Assembly (NCBI GenBank): GCA_023460575.1
Contig: JAEWPQ010000033.1
Span: forward strand, 1-64,000
Origin: Bacillota bacterium
GTDB taxonomy: Bacteria > Bacillota > Clostridia > Lachnospirales > Lachnospiraceae
Length of the DNA: 64,000 nucleotides
Direction of reading: 5' to 3'
Position numbers and translations under genes: made by a program. Under the pieces are notes generated by a model, which was given only the letters and a program-made list of their open reading frames with translations, was not told where the DNA came from and searched no databases. Each line of letters opens with the position of its first letter. The stretch's first letter is position 1. Shown piece by piece: positions 51,177-60,572 of this stretch.

Positions 51177-52361
51177 CTACCTCCGTTCCTTATATCGATT
51201 TACCGCCTCCAAAAGCCGTTCCATTGCCTCTTTTAAAACCCATAAAGGACAGGCGATATTGATCCGTTCAAATCCTCTTCCCCCCTCTCCGAAGATATAT
51301 CCCTCATCTAAGAACAGCTGAGCTTCCATATGCATGAACTTCTCAAGTTCCTGATAATCCATTCCCAATTTGTTAAAATCCAGCCACTGCAGATAGGTTC
51401 CCTGAAGATCATAAACCTTTACCTCAGGCAGATTGTCTGCAACAAATTTCTCAACAAATTTCTTGTTGTCATCCAGATGCAAAAGCAGTTCCTCAAGCCA
51501 GGCCTCACACTGGGTATAGGCAATCTCACACGCCTTGTATCCCATTAAATTCAAAGAATGATACCCTCTCGCAGCAGTGATCTTTTCCCGCATTGTCTCA
51601 TTGGCGATGAAATGATTGGAGGTCTGAAATCCCGCCAGATTAAAGGTTTTGCTGGGAGCGGTTGAGATCACACAGTTATTTACATATTTTTCCTCCAAGG
51701 TTCCCATGGAAACATGGTGGTAACCTGGAAGAATCAGATCAAAATGAATCTCATCAGAAATAATAAAAACTCCGTTTCTTAAACAGATCTCCGCAATCCT
51801 TCCAAGCTCCTCCTCTGTCCATATCCGGCCAACCGGATTATGCGGACTGCATAATATAAGAAGCGTTACGTCTTCTCTCGCCGCTTTTTCCTCAAAATCT
51901 TGAAAATCTATCTGATAGGAATCCCCTGTATTGACCAGCTCCGTTGTTACCAGCGTCCGCTTATTGTTTTCCACTGACATGCGGAATGGATAATAGACCG
52001 GAGTCATTATGAGAACTGCATCTTCAGGCTCTGTAAATGCAGCCACCATCTGGCCGAGACCAGGCACGACACCTGCTGTCTCCACAATCCATTCCCTCTT
52101 TGGAGAAAATCCATGGCGTTTTTCCATCCAGCTGATCACGCTTTCATAATAGGCATCCGTAGCTCCGGTATACCCCAATATGGACTGATCTAAATAGGCT
52201 TTTAATCCTTCAATGATTTCCGGGGGATTTTTCCACTCCATATCCGCAACGGAAAGAGGCACCACGTTTTCCTTCACATCGGGATTTTTTATTTTCATAT
52301 CATTCCATTTAAATGAACCTGCATTTTCTCTTCTTACCAGAGTTTCAAAATCATAGCGCAT
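51177..52361 (-). CDS. patB: Cystathionine beta-lyase / C-S lyase (PatB/MalY type)
   Basis: A 394-residue fold-type I PLP enzyme: MEWKNPPEIIEGL opening, CSPHNPVGRIWTEEEL, SDEIHFDLI and the PLP lysine in STAPSKTFNLAGFQ. Members cleave cystathionine, cysteine or related thioethers to pyruvate, ammonia and a thiol. Its place between an amino acid ABC importer and an ammonium transporter fits uptake and breakdown of a sulfur amino acid with ammonia as by-product. A general aminotransferase role cannot be excluded. Confidence 0.88.
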   Translation of the reverse strand: MRYDFETLVRRENAGSFKWNDMKIKNPDVKENVVPLSVADMEWKNPPEIIEGLKAYLDQSILGYTGATDAYYESVISWMEKRHGFSPKREWIVETAGVVPGLGQMVAAFTEPEDAVLIMTPVYYPFRMSVENNKRTLVTTELVNTGDSYQIDFQDFEEKAAREDVTLLILCSPHNPVGRIWTEEELGRIAEICLRNGVFIISDEIHFDLILPGYHHVSMGTLEEKYVNNCVISTAPSKTFNLAGFQTSNHFIANETMREKITAARGYHSLNLMGYKACEIAYTQCEAWLEELLLHLDDNKKFVEKFVADNLPEVKVYDLQGTYLQWLDFNKLGMDYQELEKFMHMEAQLFLDEGYIFGEGGRGFERINIACPLWVLKEAMERLLEAVNRYKERR

Positions 52362-52385
52362 TTGGCTTCCTCCACTTAACGTCTC

Positions 52386-53150
52386 TTATTCTTTTTCTGC
52401 AGCCTGGGGATCCGTGATCCTCTTTAAAAACTGCTGCGTTCTTGGTTCTTTTGGATTCACCAGAATCTCAGAGGGTTTTCCTTCCTCAACAATGCTTCCG
52501 CCTTCCATAAATATGATCCTTGATGCAACCTCTCTGGCAAATGAGATCTCATGGGTTACAACAATCATGGTAATACCGGTCTGGGCAACCGTTTTTATAG
52601 TATTTAAAACCTCTCCTACCAGCTCCGGGTCCAGAGCGGAGGTTGGTTCATCAAACAGAATTACGTCAGGATCCAGAATCAGCGCCCTTGCAATGCCGGC
52701 TCTCTGCTGCTGACCGCCGGAAAGCTGGGACGGATAAAAATCACACCGTTCCGACAATCCCACCTTTGCCAGTATTTCACGGCTCATTTTTTCCGCATCT
52801 GCCTTTCCTATTTTCTTAACCGTCACAAGACCTTCCATGACATTTTCCAGAATGGTTTTATTCTGAAATAAATTATAATTCTGAAATACCATGGCTGTCT
52901 TTCTTCTTAGTTCAATGACCTGGGTTTTGGAATGCTTTTTGCAGTCCAGCTGAAAGCCATTGACTGTAACACTGCCGTCATCTGCGCTGTCCAGGAAATT
53001 CACGGTACGCAGAAGCGTTGTTTTTCCGGAGCCGCTGGGACCCAGTATTACCACTACCTCCCCTTTTTCAATCTTTAAATTAACTCCCTTTAAAATGTGG
53101 TTTTTTCCAAATGACTTATGGATATTGTCCAGTTCCACCATATTTGCCAT
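52386..53150 (-). CDS. Polar amino acid ABC transporter ATP-binding protein
   Basis: A 254-residue ATPase with Walker A GPSGSGKTTLLR, Q-loop FQNYNLF, signature LSGGQQQRAGIARAL, Walker B VILFDEPTSALDPEL and the switch His in VVTHE. The fold and DPELVGEVL after Walker B match the GlnQ/TcyC type. ATG 53150 follows GAAGGAG; a longer start has no site. Confidence 0.94.
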   Translation of the reverse strand: MANMVELDNIHKSFGKNHILKGVNLKIEKGEVVVILGPSGSGKTTLLRTVNFLDSADDGSVTVNGFQLDCKKHSKTQVIELRRKTAMVFQNYNLFQNKTILENVMEGLVTVKKIGKADAEKMSREILAKVGLSERCDFYPSQLSGGQQQRAGIARALILDPDVILFDEPTSALDPELVGEVLNTIKTVAQTGITMIVVTHEISFAREVASRIIFMEGGSIVEEGKPSEILVNPKEPRTQQFLKRITDPQAAEKE

Positions 53151-53184
53151 AATATCTGCTCCTTCCTCATATTCGTGTCCGCGC

Positions 53185-53889
53185 TCAGGCAGATACGCCT
53201 GCCCGGAACTTTTTAAGCCGGTCCTCACAGATGCGGAATAATTTATTCAGTACAAAGCTGATTGCTTCATAAATCAGGGTTGTCATAATATAAGCTTCAA
53301 TGAAATTAAGCGCCGGCATTGCCAGTAAGTTTGCCGTTGCGGTTATCTCATAAACCCCTACATAATACGCAAGTGACGTTCCCTTCACCAGACCGACGAA
53401 GATGCCTCCTAAGTTTGGAATGGCAATTGCAAGTGCCTGGGGAAAGATAATCCGCACAAGTGCCTGGGTTCTGGTCATTCCCACACTGAATGCCGCTTCC
53501 ATCTGCCCCTCATCAACGGCGGATAAGGCGGAGCGGAATATTTCTGAAGAATAGGCCGCCTGATCAAGAGCCAGGGCAATGATGGCATATACAATGGGCG
53601 GAACTGCATTGATATCAATGGTGATTCCAATGCTCAGACCATAGCTGTATAAAAGGATTGGCAGGGCGTAGTAAGAAATGTATAACAAAATCACCATGGG
53701 CACGCTCCTCATAAAGGAAACGAACACAGCTGAAAACTGGGACAAAACAGGAACCCTGTGTTTTATGATCAATGCGATGGAAAGACCCAGCAGCCAGCCT
53801 GCAGCAGCTGATACAAGAGACATGAAAAGCGTGATGGGAACTGCAAGCATGATCTTTGGCAGCGCTTCTATGATAAATTTAAAATCCAT
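53185..53889 (-). CDS. Polar amino acid ABC transporter permease
   Basis: A 234-residue His/Glu/Gln-type permease with about five transmembrane helices; the conserved EAAFSVGMTRTQALVRIIFP loop contacts the ATPase. Pairs with the second permease encoded 18 bases upstream. Confidence 0.93.
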   Translation of the reverse strand: MDFKFIIEALPKIMLAVPITLFMSLVSAAAGWLLGLSIALIIKHRVPVLSQFSAVFVSFMRSVPMVILLYISYYALPILLYSYGLSIGITIDINAVPPIVYAIIALALDQAAYSSEIFRSALSAVDEGQMEAAFSVGMTRTQALVRIIFPQALAIAIPNLGGIFVGLVKGTSLAYYVGVYEITATANLLAMPALNFIEAYIMTTLIYEAISFVLNKLFRICEDRLKKFRAGVSA

Positions 53890-53907
53890 CCTGTTTTCCT
53901 CTTTTCT

Positions 53908-54612
53908 TTAACTTGTTGCCTTCTTCCGGCCTTTTGTGTAGATTTTTTCTATAAATTTGCTGCAATACTCCAGGATAATGCAGGCTGCCCAGAAAATAAT
54001 ACCCGTTGCAATATAGACTTCCAGGCGGTTTGCCCCATAGCTGGCAGAGCTGATGGCTCTTGCTTTTCCCATTAAATCAATAACACCGATTGCAAAGGCC
54101 AGTGAGGTATCCTTAAACAGCATGATTATGTTATTACCCAGTGCAGGAATTGCAATTCCGAAGGCCTGGGGGAAAATGATCCGGCGAAATGCTGTAAATT
54201 CCTTCATTCCCACACTGTAGGCTGCCTCCCGCTGCCCCTTATCCACTGCCAGATAAGAGGCTCTCATCATCTCCGCCATATTGGCAGAGCTGCCAAGGGA
54301 AAGACATGCCACAATAAATACGGTCTTGCTGACTCCCGATAAATCAATTCCAACGGTCTGTGCCAGCTGGGGAAGTCCCAGATAGATTAAAAAGATTAAA
54401 ACCAGCGTGGGAATTCCTCTCATAAATGCGATATAGCCGTTTGCAATCGCTTTGGGCCACTTTCTTTTTCCGATTCCTGCTGCAGTTACAAGCGCCCCCA
54501 GTGCCAGGCTGATCAAAAGCGATATCAGGAGAATCTCCATGGTAACAGGAAAAGCCCTTAATACATTGGGAATATAGCCCGGAATTGTAGCCGGTTTGAA
54601 TGTGTTCTCCAA
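53908..54612 (-). CDS. Polar amino acid ABC transporter permease
   Basis: A 234-residue permease with the loop EAAYSVGMKEFTAFRRIIFP. I placed the start at TTG 54612, eight bases after GGAGGG; an in-frame ATG 24 bases earlier lies before that site and is less likely. Heterodimer partner of the permease downstream. Confidence 0.9.
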   Translation of the reverse strand: MENTFKPATIPGYIPNVLRAFPVTMEILLISLLISLALGALVTAAGIGKRKWPKAIANGYIAFMRGIPTLVLIFLIYLGLPQLAQTVGIDLSGVSKTVFIVACLSLGSSANMAEMMRASYLAVDKGQREAAYSVGMKEFTAFRRIIFPQAFGIAIPALGNNIIMLFKDTSLAFAIGVIDLMGKARAISSASYGANRLEVYIATGIIFWAACIILEYCSKFIEKIYTKGRKKATS

Positions 54613-54641
54613 ATTCTTTTCCCTCCATTTCTGCAATCCGT

Positions 54642-55472
54642 TTATTTTGCTGTTATACTGACCATATCCGCATAGTTTGAAAATACATCCTGACCAAGGT
54701 ATTCCGTTGCGATCTTTGATAAGGTTCCATCCTTTACCATTTCCTTTAATGCTCCATCAATGGCGGTATTTAAATCATCTTTTCCTTTTGCACACATGAT
54801 GTAGGTATCTTCTACCATAACCACATCGGTGAGTGCCAGATTATCCAGTTTTAATTCCTTTTGTACACTGTCATAGGTGGACTGATAGGTAAGGCTTGCA
54901 TCCACCTGCCCATTGGAAACCTGCTTAAAACCGTCTGCCGTTGACAAGTCACTGACTGCATTGATTTTCAGTTCTTTTCCCGGATTTTTCTCGTTATAAG
55001 CCATCAGCATGGAATATTCGTAGCTGGTGGGTGACTGGTTGATGGATTTTCCTGCCATATCAGCCAGTGACTGAATCCCGCTGTCCTTTTTCACACATAA
55101 GGACATGGGAGAGAGACAGTAATACTGTTCCGGGAATAAATATTTCTCTTTTCTTGCATCACTTTTTACAAGCTGGTGGGACAGCACATCCAACGCACCC
55201 GAATCAATGGAAACAATGAGAGTATTAAAATCCATTGCCTGAATATCAAATTCATATTTGTCAAGACGCTTATCAATCTCTTTTAATACTGCCACGTCAT
55301 ACCCCACCGGTTCCCCCTTATCATTAAGAGAGCAATAAGGCGGCATGGCATTTCCGGTACCCACCTTCACTTTTGTGACTCCAGAACTCTGGGTTTTCCC
55401 GCATGCGGTCATAGACACCGCCAGTGTAAGAACCATAACCGAACAAACTGCATTTTTCATAATCTTCTTCAT
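54642..55472 (-). CDS. Polar amino acid-binding lipoprotein
   Basis: A 276-residue family 3 binding protein with signal peptide and lipobox (Cys24 in MTACGK). The lobe signatures GEPVGYDVAVLKEIDKRL and LAGKS-type (SLADMAGKSINQSPTS) are present. Substrate is likely cystine or another sulfur amino acid, given the C-S lyase gene in the operon; this is inference. ATG 55472 follows AGGAGG. Confidence 0.92.
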   Translation of the reverse strand: MKKIMKNAVCSVMVLTLAVSMTACGKTQSSGVTKVKVGTGNAMPPYCSLNDKGEPVGYDVAVLKEIDKRLDKYEFDIQAMDFNTLIVSIDSGALDVLSHQLVKSDARKEKYLFPEQYYCLSPMSLCVKKDSGIQSLADMAGKSINQSPTSYEYSMLMAYNEKNPGKELKINAVSDLSTADGFKQVSNGQVDASLTYQSTYDSVQKELKLDNLALTDVVMVEDTYIMCAKGKDDLNTAIDGALKEMVKDGTLSKIATEYLGQDVFSNYADMVSITAK

Positions 55473-55512
55473 TTTTTTCTCCTCCTGCATCTGTTTTCAT
55501 CGATTAAAACGA

Positions 55513-55544
55513 CAAAAAAGGCGCCTGCTATTATGCAAACGCCT
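55513..55544 (-). terminator. Intrinsic terminator inside the leader of the amino acid ABC operon
   Basis: A 10-bp stem (arms 55519-55528 and 55535-55544, with G-T pairs) and six T follow, located between promoter and first gene, 41 bases before its ATG. Such a terminator in a leader implies attenuation. Confidence 0.85.
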
Positions 55545-55590
55545 TTGTCTACCACCTGTTCCGCTTCCTGACGGCTGGGGAACTGTTAGG
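55513..55590 (-). promoter_or_regulatory. Candidate attenuator/riboswitch leader of the amino acid ABC operon
   Basis: A ~75-base leader runs from the expected start to the terminator. It contains a hairpin GUUCC...GGAAC (55558-55583) with an internal asymmetric AAGC bulge, then a GGUGGUAGAC segment. GCCU near the 5' end can pair with the AGGC that forms the terminator's 5' arm, giving mutually exclusive folds. I do not recognise a known riboswitch class. Confidence 0.55.
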
Positions 55591-55593
55591 CAA

Positions 55594-55622
55594 AGTATAT
55601 TCCATCGTTTTGCCTTTGTCAA
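55594..55622 (-). promoter_or_regulatory. Consensus promoter of the amino acid ABC-lyase-Amt operon
   Basis: TTGACA (55617-55622) and TATACT (55594-55599) with exactly 17 bp between. The stretch GGCAAA...TTTGCC spanning it is self-complementary and could be an operator. Confidence 0.85.
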
Positions 55623-55740
55623 TATTTTTTTATCAGGATAATAATGTTTTATTATTTTCACAAAAGCCAGTCGTCGTTTTCTTACTTTTAATACATTTTT
55701 CACAAATATGCATGATTGACAGATAATTTAAGGACAAGGA

Positions 55741-55770
55741 TTTACATATCAGGCTTTTTCGGTATATAAT
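55741..55770 (+). promoter_or_regulatory. Promoter of the YheO-type regulator gene
   Basis: TTTACA (55741-55746) and TATAAT (55765-55770), 18-bp spacer, about 38 bases before the start codon. Divergent from the ABC operon promoter; the bases between hold nothing else I can identify. Confidence 0.65.
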
Positions 55771-55808
55771 AATCTAAAATTTATCAGATCAAAAGGGGGC
55801 CATACTCT

Positions 55809-56492
55809 ATGAGCGATATTATGATGCACTACGAAATGCTTACTAATTTTCTTGGAAATGTATTAAGTGACAATTATGAAATTGCACTTCTTGATTTAAG
55901 AGAAGGGAAACGCTGCATTACAGCCATTGCCAACGGGCAGAACAGCGGCAGAACCGTTGGCGCTCCATTAACGGATCTGGCTCTTAAAATCATAAGAGAG
56001 GGAATCTGGAAAAAGGAGCCTTACCTGCTCAATTACAGCGGTCTGACCAAAGACAAGAAGCCTCTGATCTCCTCAACCCTTTTTATCAAAGAGGGACAGG
56101 AGCTCTTAGGCATGCTCTGCCTTAATGTAGACACACAGATTTACCAGGAGCTGTGCCAGTCTATCTTAAAGCTTGGCGGATTGTCTATGGAATCTTCCTC
56201 AAGTAAGATTATTGACCTGCCTGTGGAGCATACGGAAACATTTACAAATGACATTGGAGATATGATCGCCAGTGCCATGCCGGATTATATCATGGAAAAC
56301 AGAATTCCTGCAGACCGTCTCACCCAGGATGAAAAGATCTCCATCGTAAAGCAGCTGAACGAAAAAGGAGTCTTTATGATCAAAGGTGCCGTCAGTGAAG
56401 CCGCCTTAAAACTTAATTGCTCCGATGCCACCATTTACCGGTATTTAAGTAAAATCAGCAAGCAGGAGCCGAAAAAACAGATTGACATTTAA
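55809..56492 (+). CDS. YheO/DauR-type transcriptional regulator
   Basis: A 227-residue regulator with an N-terminal PAS-like YheO domain (about 10-115; SSTLFIKEGQELLGMLCLNVD) and a C-terminal HTH (KISIVKQLNEKGVFMIKGA, SEAALKLNCSDATIYRYL). Members such as DauR respond to amino acids. It is divergent from the amino acid ABC-lyase operon and precedes the DUF401 gene, so it may control either. Confidence 0.82.
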   Translation: MSDIMMHYEMLTNFLGNVLSDNYEIALLDLREGKRCITAIANGQNSGRTVGAPLTDLALKIIREGIWKKEPYLLNYSGLTKDKKPLISSTLFIKEGQELLGMLCLNVDTQIYQELCQSILKLGGLSMESSSSKIIDLPVEHTETFTNDIGDMIASAMPDYIMENRIPADRLTQDEKISIVKQLNEKGVFMIKGAVSEAALKLNCSDATIYRYLSKISKQEPKKQIDI

Positions 56493-56568
56493 AAAAAATG
56501 ATGCTAAACTCCCTGATAATATTTTATTGCAATAATAACTTTTTATCACACAACAGGGAGGAAATACC

Positions 56569-57789
56569 ATGATCTCAATGGAACTGATCAAACTCTTGCT
56601 GGTCTTTCTTGTAATTTTAGTGCTGCTATGGCTGAAAAGACCTTTATGGCAGGCCATTGCCTGCAGCATACTGCTGTCATTTTTTGTCTTTCAGATACCG
56701 GTTTTTAGTATCTGTTCCATTCTTTGGCGAGCTGTATTTTCCCAAAGCACCGTAACCATTTTATTAAGCTTTTACACCATTACGTTCTTACAGCGCATGC
56801 TGGAGAAACGGAATCTTTTAATGACAGCCGAATCCTCGTTAAATCATCTGTTTCACAACAGGCGGATCACCACCATGCTGGCTCCCATTTTCATCGGTCT
56901 GCTGCCTTCTGCAGGAGCCGTCTACATCTGCGGGTCTATTGTGGATTCCTCCTGCGGGGATTATTTAAGCAAAGAGGATAAAACCTTTGTCACCAGCTAT
57001 TACCGCCATATTCCGGAGAGTTTTCTTCCCACTTATTCATCCATCCTGATTGCACTGGGTCTGGCAGGTGTTGAGACAGGGGACTTTCTTCTCTCCATGC
57101 TCCCGGCTGTGGGCATCCTGATTTTTCTGGGTTATATTTTTTATCTTAGAAAAATTCCAAGAGAGATTGCAAATGACGAGGGAATGTCAAAAAAAGCAGC
57201 TTTCAGGCAGCTTGCAAACAGCCTGTGGACCATTGCTGCAGCCATCATTCTCATCATTGCATTTCATCTTGAAGTATACATAGCAACTCCTCTGGTAATC
57301 GCTGTGGCCTTCTTCTTTTACCGCTTTTCCATACGTGAAATCAAGCCGTTTTTTCTCTCAGCACTGGAGCCTAAAATCATTGTAAATACACTTTTAATCA
57401 TGATTTTCAAAGAGGTCCTCACTTATACTGATGTAATTTCACAGCTTCCTGATCTTTTCAGCGCTCTGCCCATACCCACTTACCTTGCCTTTGCACTAAT
57501 CTTCTTTTTCGGTTCCATTATAGGCGGATCAACGGCAATTATTGTCCTTTGTCTTCCTCTGGCCTTTGCAGCCATTCCAAACGGAGGAGCTGCGCTGATG
57601 ATGCTTTTAATGTCCTCTTCCTACTGTGCCATGCAGGTTTCTCCAACCCATGTATGCCTTGCACTGGTAACCGAATATTTCCATACAGGAATGGGAGATT
57701 TGTTAAAGCGGACGCTTCCCGTTATCCTGATTTTCTTTTTTCTGGTTCTCCTTTATTACCAGACGCTGACTGCACTGATCCTTATTTGA
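56569..57789 (+). CDS. DUF401 family membrane protein
   Basis: A 406-residue protein with about ten hydrophobic segments, fitting DUF401 (ion-transporter-like fold). Conserved glycines and a GSTAIIVLCLPL-like late segment (FGSIIGGSTAIIVLCLPLAF) are visible. It probably transports an organic anion; no direct evidence for the substrate. It follows the YheO-type regulator by 76 bases and may be part of its regulon. Confidence 0.8.
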   Translation: MISMELIKLLLVFLVILVLLWLKRPLWQAIACSILLSFFVFQIPVFSICSILWRAVFSQSTVTILLSFYTITFLQRMLEKRNLLMTAESSLNHLFHNRRITTMLAPIFIGLLPSAGAVYICGSIVDSSCGDYLSKEDKTFVTSYYRHIPESFLPTYSSILIALGLAGVETGDFLLSMLPAVGILIFLGYIFYLRKIPREIANDEGMSKKAAFRQLANSLWTIAAAIILIIAFHLEVYIATPLVIAVAFFFYRFSIREIKPFFLSALEPKIIVNTLLIMIFKEVLTYTDVISQLPDLFSALPIPTYLAFALIFFFGSIIGGSTAIIVLCLPLAFAAIPNGGAALMMLLMSSSYCAMQVSPTHVCLALVTEYFHTGMGDLLKRTLPVILIFFFLVLLYYQTLTALILI

Positions 57790-57850
57790 CTCCCCGCTTA
57801 ATTTGTGCTAGGATATGCCTATCAATTTTAAATCAGAAAGGATTTATTAT

Positions 57851-58078
57851 ATGAATCTCATGAATCTTATGCAGTTAAAAGAAGCCTGGAATGTGTTCAA
57901 AGGCAATCACCCCAAATTTCCCTTATTCTTAAAAGCAGCTTCGGAAAGTGCCTTAAAAGAAGGATCCATGATAGAAATCCACGTCACATCTCCGGAAGGG
58001 AAAACACTGACTACCAACATGAAGCTGAAAGCCTCAGATCTTGAGCTTATGGAACAGTTAAAAGCCTCCTTAAAGTAA
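57851..58078 (+). CDS. Small conserved protein, 75 residues
   Basis: A compact helical protein opening MNLMNLMQLKEAWNVFKGNH with short beta segments (SMIEIHVTSPEGKTLTTNMK). It resembles small uncharacterised proteins of clostridia; function unknown. Start at 57851 follows AGAAAGGA; a longer in-frame form has no site. Confidence 0.65.
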   Translation: MNLMNLMQLKEAWNVFKGNHPKFPLFLKAASESALKEGSMIEIHVTSPEGKTLTTNMKLKASDLELMEQLKASLK

Positions 58079-58197
58079 CTCATATCCTTTTACTTACTTC
58101 CCCGAAAAACATTGTTGTTACTGGAAAGTTATGGTAAAATACATTCAGGCCATGAAACATCCACCGTTTCAATGGCAAAACAGGAGGAGTAAAAGGC

Positions 58198-59208
58198 ATG
58201 AAAAAACTGATTAAAGTATTTGCTGCTGCCTCACTTCTGTCAATCTCTGTTGCATCTACCGCAATGGCAGGAACCTGGAAACAGGATTCGGAAGGCTGGC
58301 GGTGGAAGGAAGACGATCATACCTATGCGGCATCTGCCTGGAAGTGGATCGATTCTGACAAAGACGGAATGGCAGAGTGCTATTATTTTGACGGAGACGG
58401 AATCCTGCTTACGGATACGATGACTCCCGATGGTCTTACAGTTAATGAAAATGGCGCATGGACAGACGATGGCATCGTACGTTTAAGAGCAGCCAACCCT
58501 TCAACTGCTGTTCAGATGAAGAAAAAGGGATCCCTTCTTTACCAGGATGCGGACCAGAAAAGTTCTTCTTTACCAGGACTGGATGTGAACGCAGATATAA
58601 CCATGGATTTATATTACGACTGGCTGCAGATTCCGGTTATCATGAATATGCAGATGAAATACCACGATATCAACACGCCCAATATGGAGTTTTTATCCAG
58701 CAGCATCATAAAGACTCTGGGTTTAGAAAAATCTGAGAGTTCCTTTTATACCAATGGCTGTTATTACTCCGATTCCGGAGACAGTGAAAAATTTAAAATG
58801 AAAATCGGATATGAAGATATGACAAAGCATCTCACTCTGGGCGGCCTTACCGGACAGTTTGGGGCATTTCTGGACAACGTACAGATCGCCCAGGACAAGG
58901 ACGGAAACAGCGTACTGTTTTATTCCAGTGAGACAAACGGCCTTGAGCAGTATTTAAACAGATTCTACGACAAGGTATGGCCTACCCTTACGGATTCAGG
59001 CTTTAAAATCACCGGCGTAAACGGAAAGGCAGTAATCAGTCCGGAAGGATACTTTTCCAAAGAAGAGATCCTGATCTCGATGATTATCACCGAGGATGAA
59101 GAATCCATGGCACTTGATATGAATGTGAACCTGGATTATAAAAATCCGGGAAAGGCTGTAACAATCACGTTTCCCACTACAGACGGGTATGAGGAAATTG
59201 TGTATTAA
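58198..59208 (+). CDS. Secreted protein with N-terminal cell-wall-binding-like repeats
   Basis: A 336-residue exported protein. Signal peptide to about residue 24 (STAMAG), then two to three choline-binding-like motifs (GTWKQDSEGWRWKEDD, AWKWIDSDKDGMAECYYFD, NENGAWTDDG; about 24-95), followed by a large domain of unknown function (about 100-335). The WKW/YYFD aromatic pattern is typical of CW_binding repeats, which attach to wall polymers. Start follows AGGAGGAG. Ends at a strong terminator. Confidence 0.8.
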   Translation: MKKLIKVFAAASLLSISVASTAMAGTWKQDSEGWRWKEDDHTYAASAWKWIDSDKDGMAECYYFDGDGILLTDTMTPDGLTVNENGAWTDDGIVRLRAANPSTAVQMKKKGSLLYQDADQKSSSLPGLDVNADITMDLYYDWLQIPVIMNMQMKYHDINTPNMEFLSSSIIKTLGLEKSESSFYTNGCYYSDSGDSEKFKMKIGYEDMTKHLTLGGLTGQFGAFLDNVQIAQDKDGNSVLFYSSETNGLEQYLNRFYDKVWPTLTDSGFKITGVNGKAVISPEGYFSKEEILISMIITEDEESMALDMNVNLDYKNPGKAVTITFPTTDGYEEIVY

Positions 59209-59213
59209 GAAAT

Positions 59214-59256
59214 GGAGGAAGCGGTTCATCATTTTGAACTGCTTCCTCCATTTTTT
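59214..59256 (+). terminator. Terminator after the cell-wall-binding-like gene
   Basis: A 14-bp stem with one mismatch (59214-59227 and 59236-59249) followed by ATTTTTTATTT. Possibly bidirectional between convergent genes. Confidence 0.92.
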
Positions 59257-59277
59257 ATTTCTTTAAACCAATATAAA

Positions 59278-60456
59278 TTAATTTTTCTGCACTGTCAAAA
59301 ACCTTATAATAACAATTACCAGAACAAGAGGAAAGACGATTGCAGAAAATATGCCGATTTTCAAATTGCTGCCAAACAACCCGGAAACTATTCCAACAAC
59401 CGTAGGTCCCCCAGAACATCCCAGATCACCGGCAAGCGCCAGGAATGCGAACATGGCTGTGCCCCCGCCCCGAATTGAAGCAGCAGCCAGACTAAATGTA
59501 CCGGGCCACATGATCCCAACTGAAAAGCCGCACAATCCACAGCCGATCAGTCCAAGAACCGGATAGGGAGAGCAGGTAATTAAAAGATAAGATCCCATAC
59601 AAAGAACTCCGCTGGCAGCCATAACCTTTTTCAGCTCCCATCTTTCCCCATACTGTCCATAAACAGCTCTGGATATCCCCATCATAAGGGCAAACAGCAT
59701 CGGACCAGCCAGATCTCCGATGGTCTTTGTCACCCCCAGTCCCTCTTCTGCAAATGCCGATGCCCACTGGCTGACTGCCTGTTCACTTGCTCCCGCACAG
59801 ACCATAAGAAGCATAAAGATCCAGAAGAACTTGTTACCAACCAATGTGCCAAAGGACATACCTTCCTCTCCTTTTAAAAGAGAAGCAATGGGCACACGAA
59901 AGAATAAAACCATGCATACAGCCGGTACAACCGCCCAGAAAAGCGCCAGTATCCTCCAGCTTCCGATGCCAAAAATGCGGAAAAATAAGGTGGAAATAAG
60001 AACCACTCCCACATGTCCCCAGCAATAGAAGGAGTGCAGCATACTCATGGCTTTTTCTTTATTATCTGTAGGACACGCCTCCACAATGGGACTGACAAGA
60101 ACCTCTAAAAGACCTCCGCCAATGGCATAGATCACAACAGCAAGCAGTAATCCAACCCAGGAAACAGAGACGATTCCAGGCAGAACCGTTAAAAGAATCA
60201 GTCCGGCCGCTGCCATGACGTGTGCGGCAACCATGGAAATCCGGTATCCCACCCGGTCAATAAATGCAGCCGATAAAAGATCCACCAGCAGCTGCACACC
60301 AAAATTAACGGTGACAAGCAGGGTAATTCTTGATAATGATATCCCATACTCCCATTGAAAATGCAGAAACAAAAGCGGTACAAAATTATTGACAATTGCC
60401 TGAACAATGTAGCTTAAAAAGCAGGCATAAATGGTACTTTTATAATTTTCTTTCAT
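59278..60456 (-). CDS. MFS transporter
   Basis: A 392-residue major facilitator protein with about twelve helices; the early loop LLSAAFIDRVGYRISMV corresponds to the MFS motif A region. Resembles sugar- or drug-type MFS proteins; substrate unknown. It is divergent from an AraC-family regulator gene (116-bp gap), which is likely its regulator. Confidence 0.85.
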   Translation of the reverse strand: MKENYKSTIYACFLSYIVQAIVNNFVPLLFLHFQWEYGISLSRITLLVTVNFGVQLLVDLLSAAFIDRVGYRISMVAAHVMAAAGLILLTVLPGIVSVSWVGLLLAVVIYAIGGGLLEVLVSPIVEACPTDNKEKAMSMLHSFYCWGHVGVVLISTLFFRIFGIGSWRILALFWAVVPAVCMVLFFRVPIASLLKGEEGMSFGTLVGNKFFWIFMLLMVCAGASEQAVSQWASAFAEEGLGVTKTIGDLAGPMLFALMMGISRAVYGQYGERWELKKVMAASGVLCMGSYLLITCSPYPVLGLIGCGLCGFSVGIMWPGTFSLAAASIRGGGTAMFAFLALAGDLGCSGGPTVVGIVSGLFGSNLKIGIFSAIVFPLVLVIVIIRFLTVQKN

Positions 60457-60572
60457 GCGTCCGTCCCTCCCCAGTCATTTTATTGTATTATACCGCAGAT
60501 GGTAATTCAGATCTTGCAATTTACCGCCAGTTTATGATACAATCTAGCCGATCACAAAAAGGAGAACGCTCT

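Noticed and set aside
55545..55585. T-box leader (GGUGGUA resembles the T-box bulge)
   Set aside because: The transcript from the consensus promoter is too short for Stem I and the AGGGUGGNACCGCG core is not matched.
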